Assembly: GCF_025362475.1 (NCBI RefSeq)
Contig: NZ_JANYGH010000018.1
Span: 1-64,000, forward strand
Origin: Mucilaginibacter sp.
GTDB taxonomy: Bacteria; Bacteroidota; Bacteroidia; Sphingobacteriales; Sphingobacteriaceae
DNA: 64,000 bases
Direction of reading: 5' to 3'
In this document: positions 9,436 through 17,012 of the stretch, piece by piece
How the letters are laid out: each line of letters starts with the position of its first letter
Position numbering within the stretch: the first letter of the stretch is position 1
The notes under the pieces: model-generated
Databases searched by the model: none
What the model saw: only the letters and a program-made list of their open reading frames with translations
What the model was told of the DNA's origin: nothing
Translations under genes and position numbers: made by a program

Positions 9436-10161
9436 CTACCAGGGCGTTTCGCCGTTATCACTGATATATTTGCCTGTTGGGCCATCCTTATCAATCATAG
9501 CATATTCCACAATTGGCGCTGCGCCGTCCTCTACCGGTTTTGGGCCCTGGTTGCCGTTAAATTCGGTATTGGTGTAGCCGGGGTTAACCATGTTCACTTT
9601 AACCTGGTCTTTCAATTCAAAAGCCAGCGCAACGGTGTAGGCATTTAAAGCCGTTTTTGATGGACCATACGCTGCCGATTTAAAGTGATAATACTCCCAG
9701 TCCGGATCGTTATGGTAAGTGAGCGAACCCAAATCTGAGGTTACATTTACTATCCTTGGGTTTTCCGCTTTTTTAAGCAGGTCGATAAAATTCCTTACCG
9801 TGCGTATCACGCCAAAGAAATTTACTTCAAAAACCTGTTTCATGGTGTCGTCGCTTACGGTGGTTGCCGGCTGCGGGAAAGCGCCGGGAATGCCTGCATT
9901 ATTGATCAGCACATCTAAATGGTCAATTCGTTTGGCAAGGTTGGTATGCGCTTGCTGAACCGATTGTTCGTCTGCAACATCAATCAGCAGCAATTCCACA
10001 TCTGCAAACCCTTCTGCTTTTAGCTGTTCAACGGCTTTATCGCCATTAGTTTTATCACGTGCTCCTAAAAATATATGGTAACCTGCCCTGGCCAGCTGGC
10101 GGGCGGTCTCGAAGCCAATGCCTTTATTGGCACCGGTTATTAAAACTGTTTGTTTATTCAT
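9436..10161 (-). CDS. Short-chain dehydrogenase/reductase
   Basis: A 241-residue classical SDR. The cofactor motif TGANKGIG is at residues 9-16, NNAG is at 87-90, Ser142 precedes the active site, and Tyr165-x3-Lys169 (AYGPSKT) is the catalytic pair. The overall form (carbonyl-reductase-like, with an inserted DPDWEYYHFKS before the active Tyr) suggests an NADPH-dependent reductase of small carbonyl compounds; the substrate is unknown. It is transcribed in the same direction as the AraC regulator just upstream (51 nt apart), which may control it. Soluble and cytoplasmic. Confidence 0.85.
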   Translation of the reverse strand: MNKQTVLITGANKGIGFETARQLARAGYHIFLGARDKTNGDKAVEQLKAEGFADVELLLIDVADEQSVQQAHTNLAKRIDHLDVLINNAGIPGAFPQPATTVSDDTMKQVFEVNFFGVIRTVRNFIDLLKKAENPRIVNVTSDLGSLTYHNDPDWEYYHFKSAAYGPSKTALNAYTVALAFELKDQVKVNMVNPGYTNTEFNGNQGPKPVEDGAAPIVEYAMIDKDGPTGKYISDNGETPW

Positions 10162-10212
10162 AAAGCAAAGCTACGGCGGCGCCATTTTAATACCACTGCA
10201 CATAGCAGGGCA

Positions 10213-11118
10213 TTAACTGTACATTTCCCGGATTTGCTGCCTGTAGTTTATTGGCGTGGTATCTGTAAGGCGTTTAAAAAAGCGGTTAAAGTACGCGGCA
10301 TCCTCAAAACCAAGTTCATCGGCAATTTGCTTAACCGACAGATCGGTATGCAATAGCCTGCGTTTGGCCTCCACAATGAGGCGCTCATGAATATGGGTAA
10401 TGGCGGTTTTACCGCTTTGCTGTTTAATAACTTCGGTAAGGTGACCGGGTGTTATGTTGAGTTTTTCGGCGTAGGCTGTAACATCATGCTGGGTGGCATA
10501 ATGCTCGCCAATAAGCGTCTGGAAGCTTTTAAGCAGGCAATAGTTTAGGGTAAAGCAGGTTTCACTAAACTGCTCAGTATACAACCTGCTGAGGTATATT
10601 ACCAATACACGCAACCACGATGTAAGCATATGGTTGCGCCAGCTGCCATCGGTATTAAATTCAGCCAGCATTTTGATCATTACGTCTTCAACAAAAGCCA
10701 CGTCCTGTGGGCTGAGTAAAAGCTCATGTGCGCCGGCGGGGTTCTGGATAATGGGCAGCTGTTTTAGCATGCGGTTCTCCTCCAGTTGCAAAAACTCGTC
10801 GGTAAAGCTGGCAAACAGACCTTCCATGGGGCCCGAGTGTTCTTTAAGATGCACCTGCTGTGGTACTGTAAAATAAAAAGTATCGGGCTTTATGGTGTAG
10901 GGCATAAAATCGACCCAATGACGATTATTGCCTTTCTTTACCAGCACAAACAGGTAATAATCTTTACGGTGAGGGATTAAAAATGCCGGATCGAGTTTAA
11001 ACTCGCCACAGCCGGTTTCGGCCGCCCGCACCTCAATCATTGAGGCCGACTCACCATCACTTTGCAGCAATGGATAGGTTCGCAAAACGGATTTATCAGG
11101 AGCTGTTAAAACTGGCAT
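10213..11118 (-). CDS. AraC-family transcriptional regulator
   Basis: A 301-residue regulator from the ATG at 11118. The frame extends upstream to 11169, but those residues are hydrophobic and unlike the family, so the internal Met is preferred. The N-terminal half is a cupin-like sensing domain. The C-terminal about 100 residues carry two helix-turn-helix motifs (QHDVTAYAEKLNITPGHL and DLSVKQIADELGFEDAAYFN) and the family signature ending FFKRLTDTTPINYRQ. It lies just upstream of the SDR gene in the same direction, so it may activate that gene. The inducer is unknown. Confidence 0.85.
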   Translation of the reverse strand: MPVLTAPDKSVLRTYPLLQSDGESASMIEVRAAETGCGEFKLDPAFLIPHRKDYYLFVLVKKGNNRHWVDFMPYTIKPDTFYFTVPQQVHLKEHSGPMEGLFASFTDEFLQLEENRMLKQLPIIQNPAGAHELLLSPQDVAFVEDVMIKMLAEFNTDGSWRNHMLTSWLRVLVIYLSRLYTEQFSETCFTLNYCLLKSFQTLIGEHYATQHDVTAYAEKLNITPGHLTEVIKQQSGKTAITHIHERLIVEAKRRLLHTDLSVKQIADELGFEDAAYFNRFFKRLTDTTPINYRQQIREMYS

Positions 11119-11215
11119 GCCACAAAATAACAAAATAAATAGGCAATGGAGATATAACACTAAAAACAAGACATACGGCCGACATACCCATCCGCAGAAA
11201 GCCCCTTTGATTAAT

Positions 11216-13633
11216 TTACTCTGTTTTTAAACTTTTCACCGGGTTCATCAGCGCGGCCTTTATGCTTAAAAATGAAACTGTGGCAAAGGCAATAACCATC
11301 ACTACCAAAAACGGAATGCAAAACAGCAAGGGATTAATATCAACCCGGAAGGCATACGTTTGTAACCATTTGGATATGGCATACCAGGCAAGCGGCGCCG
11401 ATACTACAAATGATACTATAACCAGTAAGGCAAAATCTCTATAAAGCAGGGTTAATATATTGTTTACCGTAGCTCCCAATACCTTGCGGATACCAATCTC
11501 CTTGGTGCGCTGCACTATGGTATAGGATACCAGCCCAAATAAGCCAAGGCAGGCCACAAAAATGGCTATGCCGGTAAACACACCAAACACCTGCCCAAAG
11601 CGCTGGTCGGCTTTGTATTGCTCATTAAAATACTGATCTAAAAAGAAATAATCGAACTGATCGCCGGGAAAAAAGGCAGACCATGTTTGCTTTAGCCCGG
11701 CAACAGTTTGGGTAATATTACTGGAATTTATTTTTACCGATACGTACCCCCTTACATCCGGGATACATCTGAATATCAGCGCATCATAAGTATCCCGCAA
11801 AGATTGCTGGTGAAAATTATCGGCCACGCCAACTATGGTGTAAACCTGTCCCCAAAAATCAATGCGTTTACCTATGGCTTCATCTGGTTTATTAAAACCC
11901 ATTTGTTCGGTAGCCTTTTTATTGAGTACCACGCTGTGCGGCTCATCACCATAATCTTTAGAGAACTTTCTGCCGGCCAGCAATTTAATATCATAGCCGT
12001 TAAGGTAATCATAATCGGTGCCGATGATGCGGTATTGCTTACCCTTGGTTTGGTCGGCCCCTACCAGTTTAATACCGCCCGCGTTCCAAAATACGGGTTC
12101 GCCGGGGATAGATGTAGAGACGGTTATATTTTTAACCGTTGATTGTGCCAGGCCTTCCTGTTTAAAGGCGCTCATGCTGCGGTAAAAGGAATCTACTTTA
12201 ACCAATGGCGCTTTAATTACCAATGTCTGGTCAATCTTTAAGCCCAGCTTCTGGCTCTGCATAAATTGCAACTGTTTAAAAACGGTGAGCGAGCCGATCA
12301 ACAAAAATATAGATGCGGCAAACTGGAATACTACCATGCTTTTACGCAAAATAATACCTTTGGGAGATGCCGATATTTTCCCTTTCATCACCTCTACCGG
12401 CCTGAAACCAGATAACACAATAGCAGGATAGAAGCCGGAGAAGAACGAACCGAGGAGGAATATGCTCAAAACCGCCACCCAAAAAGCAGGCTCGTTAAAC
12501 AAAACAAAACCCATTTGCAGGCCCGATATATTGGCAAAAACCGGAAGGCAGATAACAATAAGCAAAATGGCGGCAACTATAGCCAGCCCGTTGAGCAGCA
12601 TAGCCTCCAGCATAAATTGCATCACCAATTGCGCCTTTGCCGAACCTAAAGTTTTACGCACACCCACCTCTTTGGCCCTGCCAATGCCGCGAGCCGTTGC
12701 CAGGTTGATGTAATTGATCCAGGCGATAACGATGACAAATATGGCTATGCCCAATAGTAAATAAACAGATTTGCCATCACCATTGGGTTGAAACTCCAAC
12801 ATCCGGTTGGAGTACAGGTGAATGCTTTGTACAGGTTGTAAAGTATATACTCCTCCTTCGCCTGCGCTTTTGTACTTGTCATATACTTTTTTTACCACCG
12901 GCACAAACTTAGCCTCCAACGTTTTTGGGTCTACACCTTGCTTAAGCAAGAGGTAGGTTGTACAGCCATCATTGAGCCAGGCATCATCCAGGTTAAAATC
13001 TTTATTAGGTGGATTCTCCTTTAAAAGGGTACTGTATGATTGTAAAAAGTCGAATTTAAAGTGGGTATTAGCTGGTATTTTTTTCATAACACCGGTAATT
13101 TTCATGGGTTTATCGGTATTAAGATACAGTGTTTGCCCAACAGGATCTGTGTTATGAAAAAGCTTGTGGGCCATTTCTTCTGATATTACCGCGGTGTTTG
13201 GTTCTTTTAACGCAGTTTTGGGGTCGCCGCTAATTAACGGGAACGAAAAGATATTAAAGAAGGACGCGCCCGCATAGTAATCGTTTTTGATCACCATCTT
13301 CTGATCTTTGTAATTGGCCAGGGCCTGCCCCGCGCCTACTATTTTTACAAAATCTTCTATCTCGGGTAAAGCGTTTTTGAATGCGCTGCCCGGTGCAAAG
13401 GCTCCGCCTGCCCATTGGGTACTTAGTTTACCATTATTATACCTATCCTGGTTTATGCGGTATACGCGATCTTTTTTAACGTGGAAATTATCGAAACTCA
13501 ATTCATAACTTACATATTGCAAAATAAGCAGGCATGCTGCCATGCCAATAGCCAAGCCAACGATGTTGATGAACGAGAAGGCTTTGTTTTTAGATAAGTT
13601 TCTAAAAGCAACCAACAGGTAATTTTTAAGCAT
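11216..13633 (-). CDS. ABC transporter permease of the MacB/FtsX type
   Basis: An 805-residue inner-membrane protein. It starts MLKNYLLVAFRNLSKNKAFS and has a first membrane helix at about 20-42, a large periplasmic MacB-PCD region (to about 280), three helices near 285-410, then a second periplasmic domain and three helices near 680-800. The duplicated FtsX layout is typical of Bacteroidota permeases of the mechanotransmission type, which act on lipoproteins, peptides or drugs together with a separate ATPase. No ATPase gene is next to it, so its partner must lie elsewhere. It stands alone. The substrate cannot be inferred. Confidence 0.85.
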   Translation of the reverse strand: MLKNYLLVAFRNLSKNKAFSFINIVGLAIGMAACLLILQYVSYELSFDNFHVKKDRVYRINQDRYNNGKLSTQWAGGAFAPGSAFKNALPEIEDFVKIVGAGQALANYKDQKMVIKNDYYAGASFFNIFSFPLISGDPKTALKEPNTAVISEEMAHKLFHNTDPVGQTLYLNTDKPMKITGVMKKIPANTHFKFDFLQSYSTLLKENPPNKDFNLDDAWLNDGCTTYLLLKQGVDPKTLEAKFVPVVKKVYDKYKSAGEGGVYTLQPVQSIHLYSNRMLEFQPNGDGKSVYLLLGIAIFVIVIAWINYINLATARGIGRAKEVGVRKTLGSAKAQLVMQFMLEAMLLNGLAIVAAILLIVICLPVFANISGLQMGFVLFNEPAFWVAVLSIFLLGSFFSGFYPAIVLSGFRPVEVMKGKISASPKGIILRKSMVVFQFAASIFLLIGSLTVFKQLQFMQSQKLGLKIDQTLVIKAPLVKVDSFYRSMSAFKQEGLAQSTVKNITVSTSIPGEPVFWNAGGIKLVGADQTKGKQYRIIGTDYDYLNGYDIKLLAGRKFSKDYGDEPHSVVLNKKATEQMGFNKPDEAIGKRIDFWGQVYTIVGVADNFHQQSLRDTYDALIFRCIPDVRGYVSVKINSSNITQTVAGLKQTWSAFFPGDQFDYFFLDQYFNEQYKADQRFGQVFGVFTGIAIFVACLGLFGLVSYTIVQRTKEIGIRKVLGATVNNILTLLYRDFALLVIVSFVVSAPLAWYAISKWLQTYAFRVDINPLLFCIPFLVVMVIAFATVSFLSIKAALMNPVKSLKTE

Positions 13634-13800
13634 AACAATTACGTTTATACCTGAAAGACAACCAATTACATGCCTAAAATTTAATTAATTGGCATTCAAC
13701 ACCTTATATCGATTTTGCATTTACGCTACTGTACGGATACGTTACAAATGATGTGCATAAACGGGCAGGCGGACGCAGCTAACCGGCTTGATATTAATAG

Positions 13801-14106
13801 CTATTTTCTTTTAAACTTACGTGTACCCACAACCGCGAATACACAAGTAATTACTATCCCCAAAACAAAAAATATGAGCACGAGATCCATTTTTGCGGGG
13901 AAATAGGCCATTAAAATACCGGTAGAAAGGGCTATCGCGGCGTTGATGAGCATCAGCCCACCTACCCAATTGCACAGGCCATCAACATCGGTAACCAGGT
14001 CTTCATTAAAGCCGGATATGAGGTTGGCCTTCTTTTTATACTTTATCTGGTAGCCCAATAAAAGCATCACCATGGCTATAACGCCAAATACGATCAGGTT
14101 AAACAT
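13801..14106 (-). CDS. DUF3784-type small membrane protein
   Basis: A 101-residue protein with three hydrophobic segments (about 2-20, 47-68, 73-94). After the first helix comes the conserved motif GYQIKYKKKANLISGFNED followed by GLCNWVG, which is characteristic of DUF3784. The function of this family is not known. Its ATG directly follows the TAA of the 59-residue ORF upstream (no gap), and a further small membrane protein precedes that, so the three probably form one small operon. The basic tail KFKRK is expected to be cytoplasmic. Confidence 0.75.
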   Translation of the reverse strand: MFNLIVFGVIAMVMLLLGYQIKYKKKANLISGFNEDLVTDVDGLCNWVGGLMLINAAIALSTGILMAYFPAKMDLVLIFFVLGIVITCVFAVVGTRKFKRK

Positions 14107-14286
14107 TTATTTGGATTGAGGATTTGAATTTTGATCTTGTTCGAGGTTAAGCATTGCCTTGATATTTGTGAATGGGGTTAACAACCCTTTCTCCGCTTGC
14201 TTCAAAGAATCTTTTACACCTTTAATTACATAGTCAGGATAAATTTCGGGCTGCTTATCCCCGTTATAATTATTCAATTCGTTCAT
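14107..14286 (-). CDS. 59-residue soluble protein, antitoxin-like
   Basis: A short ORF starting at ATG 14286 and ending with TAA immediately before the ATG of the DUF3784 gene. The product is charged and soluble, beginning MNELNNYNGDKQPEIYPDY. The segment YPDYVIKGVKDSLKQAEKG followed by LLTPF resembles the short helical DNA-binding antitoxins and DUF-type regulators of Bacteroidota, where YPxYVxxGxxxxxxQxxxG is common. No toxin is adjacent: both neighbours are small membrane proteins. Its length and the tight coupling support a real gene; the function is inferred only weakly. Confidence 0.6.
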   Translation of the reverse strand: MNELNNYNGDKQPEIYPDYVIKGVKDSLKQAEKGLLTPFTNIKAMLNLEQDQNSNPQSK

Positions 14287-14321
14287 AAAACAAATTTAGC
14301 TTTTATTCAAAATCCAAAAAA

Positions 14322-14513
14322 TCACATTAACTCCCCATCCTTATGCTCATGATAGGTTTTATAAGCCAGGTAGTAAAGCAACAATGCAGGTATAGCATTT
14401 AACAATATTCCTTCGGCACTCATATATGGGTATGTCATAATAACCTGTATAATAAGTATCAGCAAAGCAATAGTTCCACCTATTAAAAACAGGTTCCGAA
14501 ATTTGGGATTCAT
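14322..14513 (-). CDS. Small two-helix membrane protein
   Basis: A 63-residue protein with two hydrophobic segments (about 7-28 and 36-50) and a charged C-terminus (YKTYHEHKDGELM). No family is recognised. It lies 35 nt upstream of the 59-residue antitoxin-like ORF in the same direction and is probably the first gene of that small operon. The predicted topology, with both ends in the cytoplasm, is an inference from charge only. Confidence 0.65.
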   Translation of the reverse strand: MNPKFRNLFLIGGTIALLILIIQVIMTYPYMSAEGILLNAIPALLLYYLAYKTYHEHKDGELM

Positions 14514-14603
14514 AAGCAGGTAAATCTATAATTAACTATTTAACCACCCCTTAAACGTAAGGGTTTATGAAATGGTTAAATAGTTTTATTTATTTTTTAA
14601 GTA

Positions 14604-16823
14604 TTACCGCTTCAATTCATATTTAGCAGGCGTTTCCGGCGCTCTTTTAAATATGGTGGCACCCAATGGAGGTATAGTAATACGGATAGAATTCTCTTTG
14701 CCATGCCATTTTTCGGGATCAGCTTTTACCGGATCGTAATTAATAAGACCGCTGCCCCAAAGATTCTGAGCATCAGAGTTAAAGATCTCTTTCCAGTTAC
14801 CACCGCCGGGTACACCTATGCGATAGTTGTAACGCGGTACAGGTGTCATGTTCAGGATGATCACCAAATCGTCCTTACTGTTGTGCCCCATACGGCCGTA
14901 AACCAGTATGGAATCATTGGCATTGCCGCCATCTATCCATTCAAAACCTGTAAAATCAAAGCTCTTTTCATGAAGCGCAGGCTCATCGCGGTATAAGTGG
15001 TTAAGTGTTTTTACCGTTTCTGACATGCCCTGGTGATTGGCATACTGCAGCACATGCCATTGTAACGACTGGCTATAGTTCCACTCATCGCCCTGGCCAA
15101 ACTCGGCCCCCATGAACAGTAGTTTTGTACCGGGATGGGTAAACATATAACTATACATCAACCGCAGATTGGCAAACTGCTGCCACTCATCGCCCGGCAT
15201 TTTACGCAGCATGCTCCCCTTGCCATATACCACCTCATCATGAGAGAAAGGCAGCATAAAGTTTTCTGTAAAGGCGTATATGGTACTAAACGTGATCTCG
15301 TTATGGTGATATTTACGATGAATTGGGTCCTGTGCAAAATAATCAATGGTATCGTGCATCCAGCCCATCATCCATTTCATTCCAAAGCCCAATCCGCCTA
15401 AATAAACCGGGCGACTAACGCCTGTGAACGATGTAGATTCTTCGGCAATGGTTTGGGTTGATGGGAAATGACTGTAAACAGCTTCGTTAAATTCTTTTAG
15501 GAATGATATGGCTTCCAGGTTTTCGTTGCCGCCATAAATGTTAGCTTCCCATTCGCCGTGTTTACGCGAGTAATCGAGGTAAAGCATAGATGCAACCGCG
15601 TCTACCCGTAAACCATCGGCATGGTATCTATCCAGCCAAAACAGCGCGTTACTGATCAGGAATGCCCTAACCTCGTTACGCCCATAGTTAAATATGTATG
15701 ATTTCCAATCGGGGTGAAAGCCTTTACGTGCATCGGCATGCTCATACAGGTGTGTACCATCAAACTTATAAAGCGCATGAATATCACCGGGGAAGTGCGA
15801 AGGCACCCAATCCAGTATCACACCAATTTCTGCCTTATGAAATTCTTCAATCAGGTACATGAGTTCCTGCGGCGAACCGTAGCGCGAAGCTGCTGCAAAA
15901 TAGCCCGAGATCTGGTATCCCCAGCTTGGATAGTACGGGTGCTCCATAATCGGCATAAACTCTACATGCGTAAAGCCCATTTCCTTAACATAAGGCACCA
16001 GTTTATGTGCCAGCTGTGTGTAGGTTAAAAACTCATCCGGACTTTCGATATTACGCGCCCATGAGCCTAAATGCACCTCGTAAACACTATATGGTTTATC
16101 TATTGCGTTATGTTGATGGCGATTAGTCATCCAGTCGCTGTCTGTCCATTCGTAAAAAGTATCGGCAACTATAGATGCGGTACTTGGCGGTACTTCCCAG
16201 CGCAGTGCAAAGGGATCGGCCTTTTCCAGGTCTTCGCCTGTTGATGATTTGATATAATATTTATAGGTTTCGCCAACACCAATGTTTGGGATAAAACCTT
16301 CCCATATACCCGATGCATCCCAACGGGCATTTAAACTATGCGAACCCCTGTTCCAGCCATTAAAATTAGCTATAACCGCCACATACTGCGCATTTGGCGC
16401 CCAAACTGCAAAATAGGTTCCTACAACCCCATTAAACTCCACCACGTGCGAACCAAGCTTCTCGTACAGTTTAAAATGCTTACCCGATTTAAATAAACCA
16501 ATATCAAAATCGGTAAACCTGCTATATGGTTCCACTGCCTTTAATATTACAGGCGGAGCAGCCTGTACGGCTTCTGCAACTTTTGCTTTTACAGATTTTG
16601 GTTTGGGCACAACAACTTCTTCTGCAGGAGCAGCTTTCGCTTTAACCGCTTTCTTGGCTTTAGCAGCCAAAGCTTCGGGCTCAACCTTAACGGCTTTTGC
16701 CTTTGTAACCTTTTCGGGCGCGGGTACAGGTGTTGCTGTAGCTTTTGCCTTTGGTGTTTTCTTCTCTTTTACTGGCTTTGCTTCCGGTAACGGGGTTTCG
16801 GTTTTCTTAGTTTGTTTGGCCAT
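14604..16823 (-). CDS. glgB: 1,4-alpha-glucan branching enzyme with Lys/Ala/Pro-rich N-terminal tail
   Basis: 739 residues from the ATG at 16823; a TTG further upstream is less likely. Residues 1 to about 90 are low-complexity Lys/Ala/Pro/Val (KKTPKAKATATP, EPEALAAKAKKAVKA), not found in ordinary branching enzymes. Then come a CBM48 domain (about 105-205) and a GH13 catalytic barrel with ILDWVPSHF, LRVDAV (nucleophile Asp near 406), IAEEST (acid Glu near 459) and FSHDEVV (near 527), and the C-terminal beta domain. It forms alpha-1,6 branches in glycogen. It is separated from the GH31 gene by a terminator and has its own promoter. No glgA or glgC is in the window. Confidence 0.92.
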   Translation of the reverse strand: MAKQTKKTETPLPEAKPVKEKKTPKAKATATPVPAPEKVTKAKAVKVEPEALAAKAKKAVKAKAAPAEEVVVPKPKSVKAKVAEAVQAAPPVILKAVEPYSRFTDFDIGLFKSGKHFKLYEKLGSHVVEFNGVVGTYFAVWAPNAQYVAVIANFNGWNRGSHSLNARWDASGIWEGFIPNIGVGETYKYYIKSSTGEDLEKADPFALRWEVPPSTASIVADTFYEWTDSDWMTNRHQHNAIDKPYSVYEVHLGSWARNIESPDEFLTYTQLAHKLVPYVKEMGFTHVEFMPIMEHPYYPSWGYQISGYFAAASRYGSPQELMYLIEEFHKAEIGVILDWVPSHFPGDIHALYKFDGTHLYEHADARKGFHPDWKSYIFNYGRNEVRAFLISNALFWLDRYHADGLRVDAVASMLYLDYSRKHGEWEANIYGGNENLEAISFLKEFNEAVYSHFPSTQTIAEESTSFTGVSRPVYLGGLGFGMKWMMGWMHDTIDYFAQDPIHRKYHHNEITFSTIYAFTENFMLPFSHDEVVYGKGSMLRKMPGDEWQQFANLRLMYSYMFTHPGTKLLFMGAEFGQGDEWNYSQSLQWHVLQYANHQGMSETVKTLNHLYRDEPALHEKSFDFTGFEWIDGGNANDSILVYGRMGHNSKDDLVIILNMTPVPRYNYRIGVPGGGNWKEIFNSDAQNLWGSGLINYDPVKADPEKWHGKENSIRITIPPLGATIFKRAPETPAKYELKR

Positions 16824-16892
16824 GATATAGATAACCTGTTGGGGCTTGTAAGAATAACCCAAATAACAGGATTGAGTTTTGGTTTATGTAAT

Positions 16893-16900
16893 CAAATATA
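16893..16900 (-). promoter_or_regulatory. -7 box of glgB
   Basis: TATATTTG on the minus strand, about 70 nt before the chosen ATG. The -33 region reads TTT instead of TTG at a spacing of 19, so support is moderate. Confidence 0.45.
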
Positions 16901-16983
16901 ACAGGATTTATACACGATTAAAGGATTATGCAAGATTTAAGAATTTATTTAAAAATCTCGACTTTCCTTTTAAGCTCAATAAA

Positions 16984-17009
16984 AAAGGCCTCATTTTATT
17001 GAGGCCTTT
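16984..17009 (-). terminator. Terminator of GH31 gene
   Basis: AAAGGCCTCA and TGAGGCCTTT form a 10-bp perfect stem with loop TTTTAT, followed by TTTTTATTG on the minus strand, 3 nt after the GH31 stop. Confidence 0.85.
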
Positions 17010-17012
17010 AAA

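Noticed and set aside
11119..11169. Upstream extension of the AraC regulator
   Set aside because: The 17 extra residues are hydrophobic and not family-like; the Met at 11118 gives a normal N-terminus.
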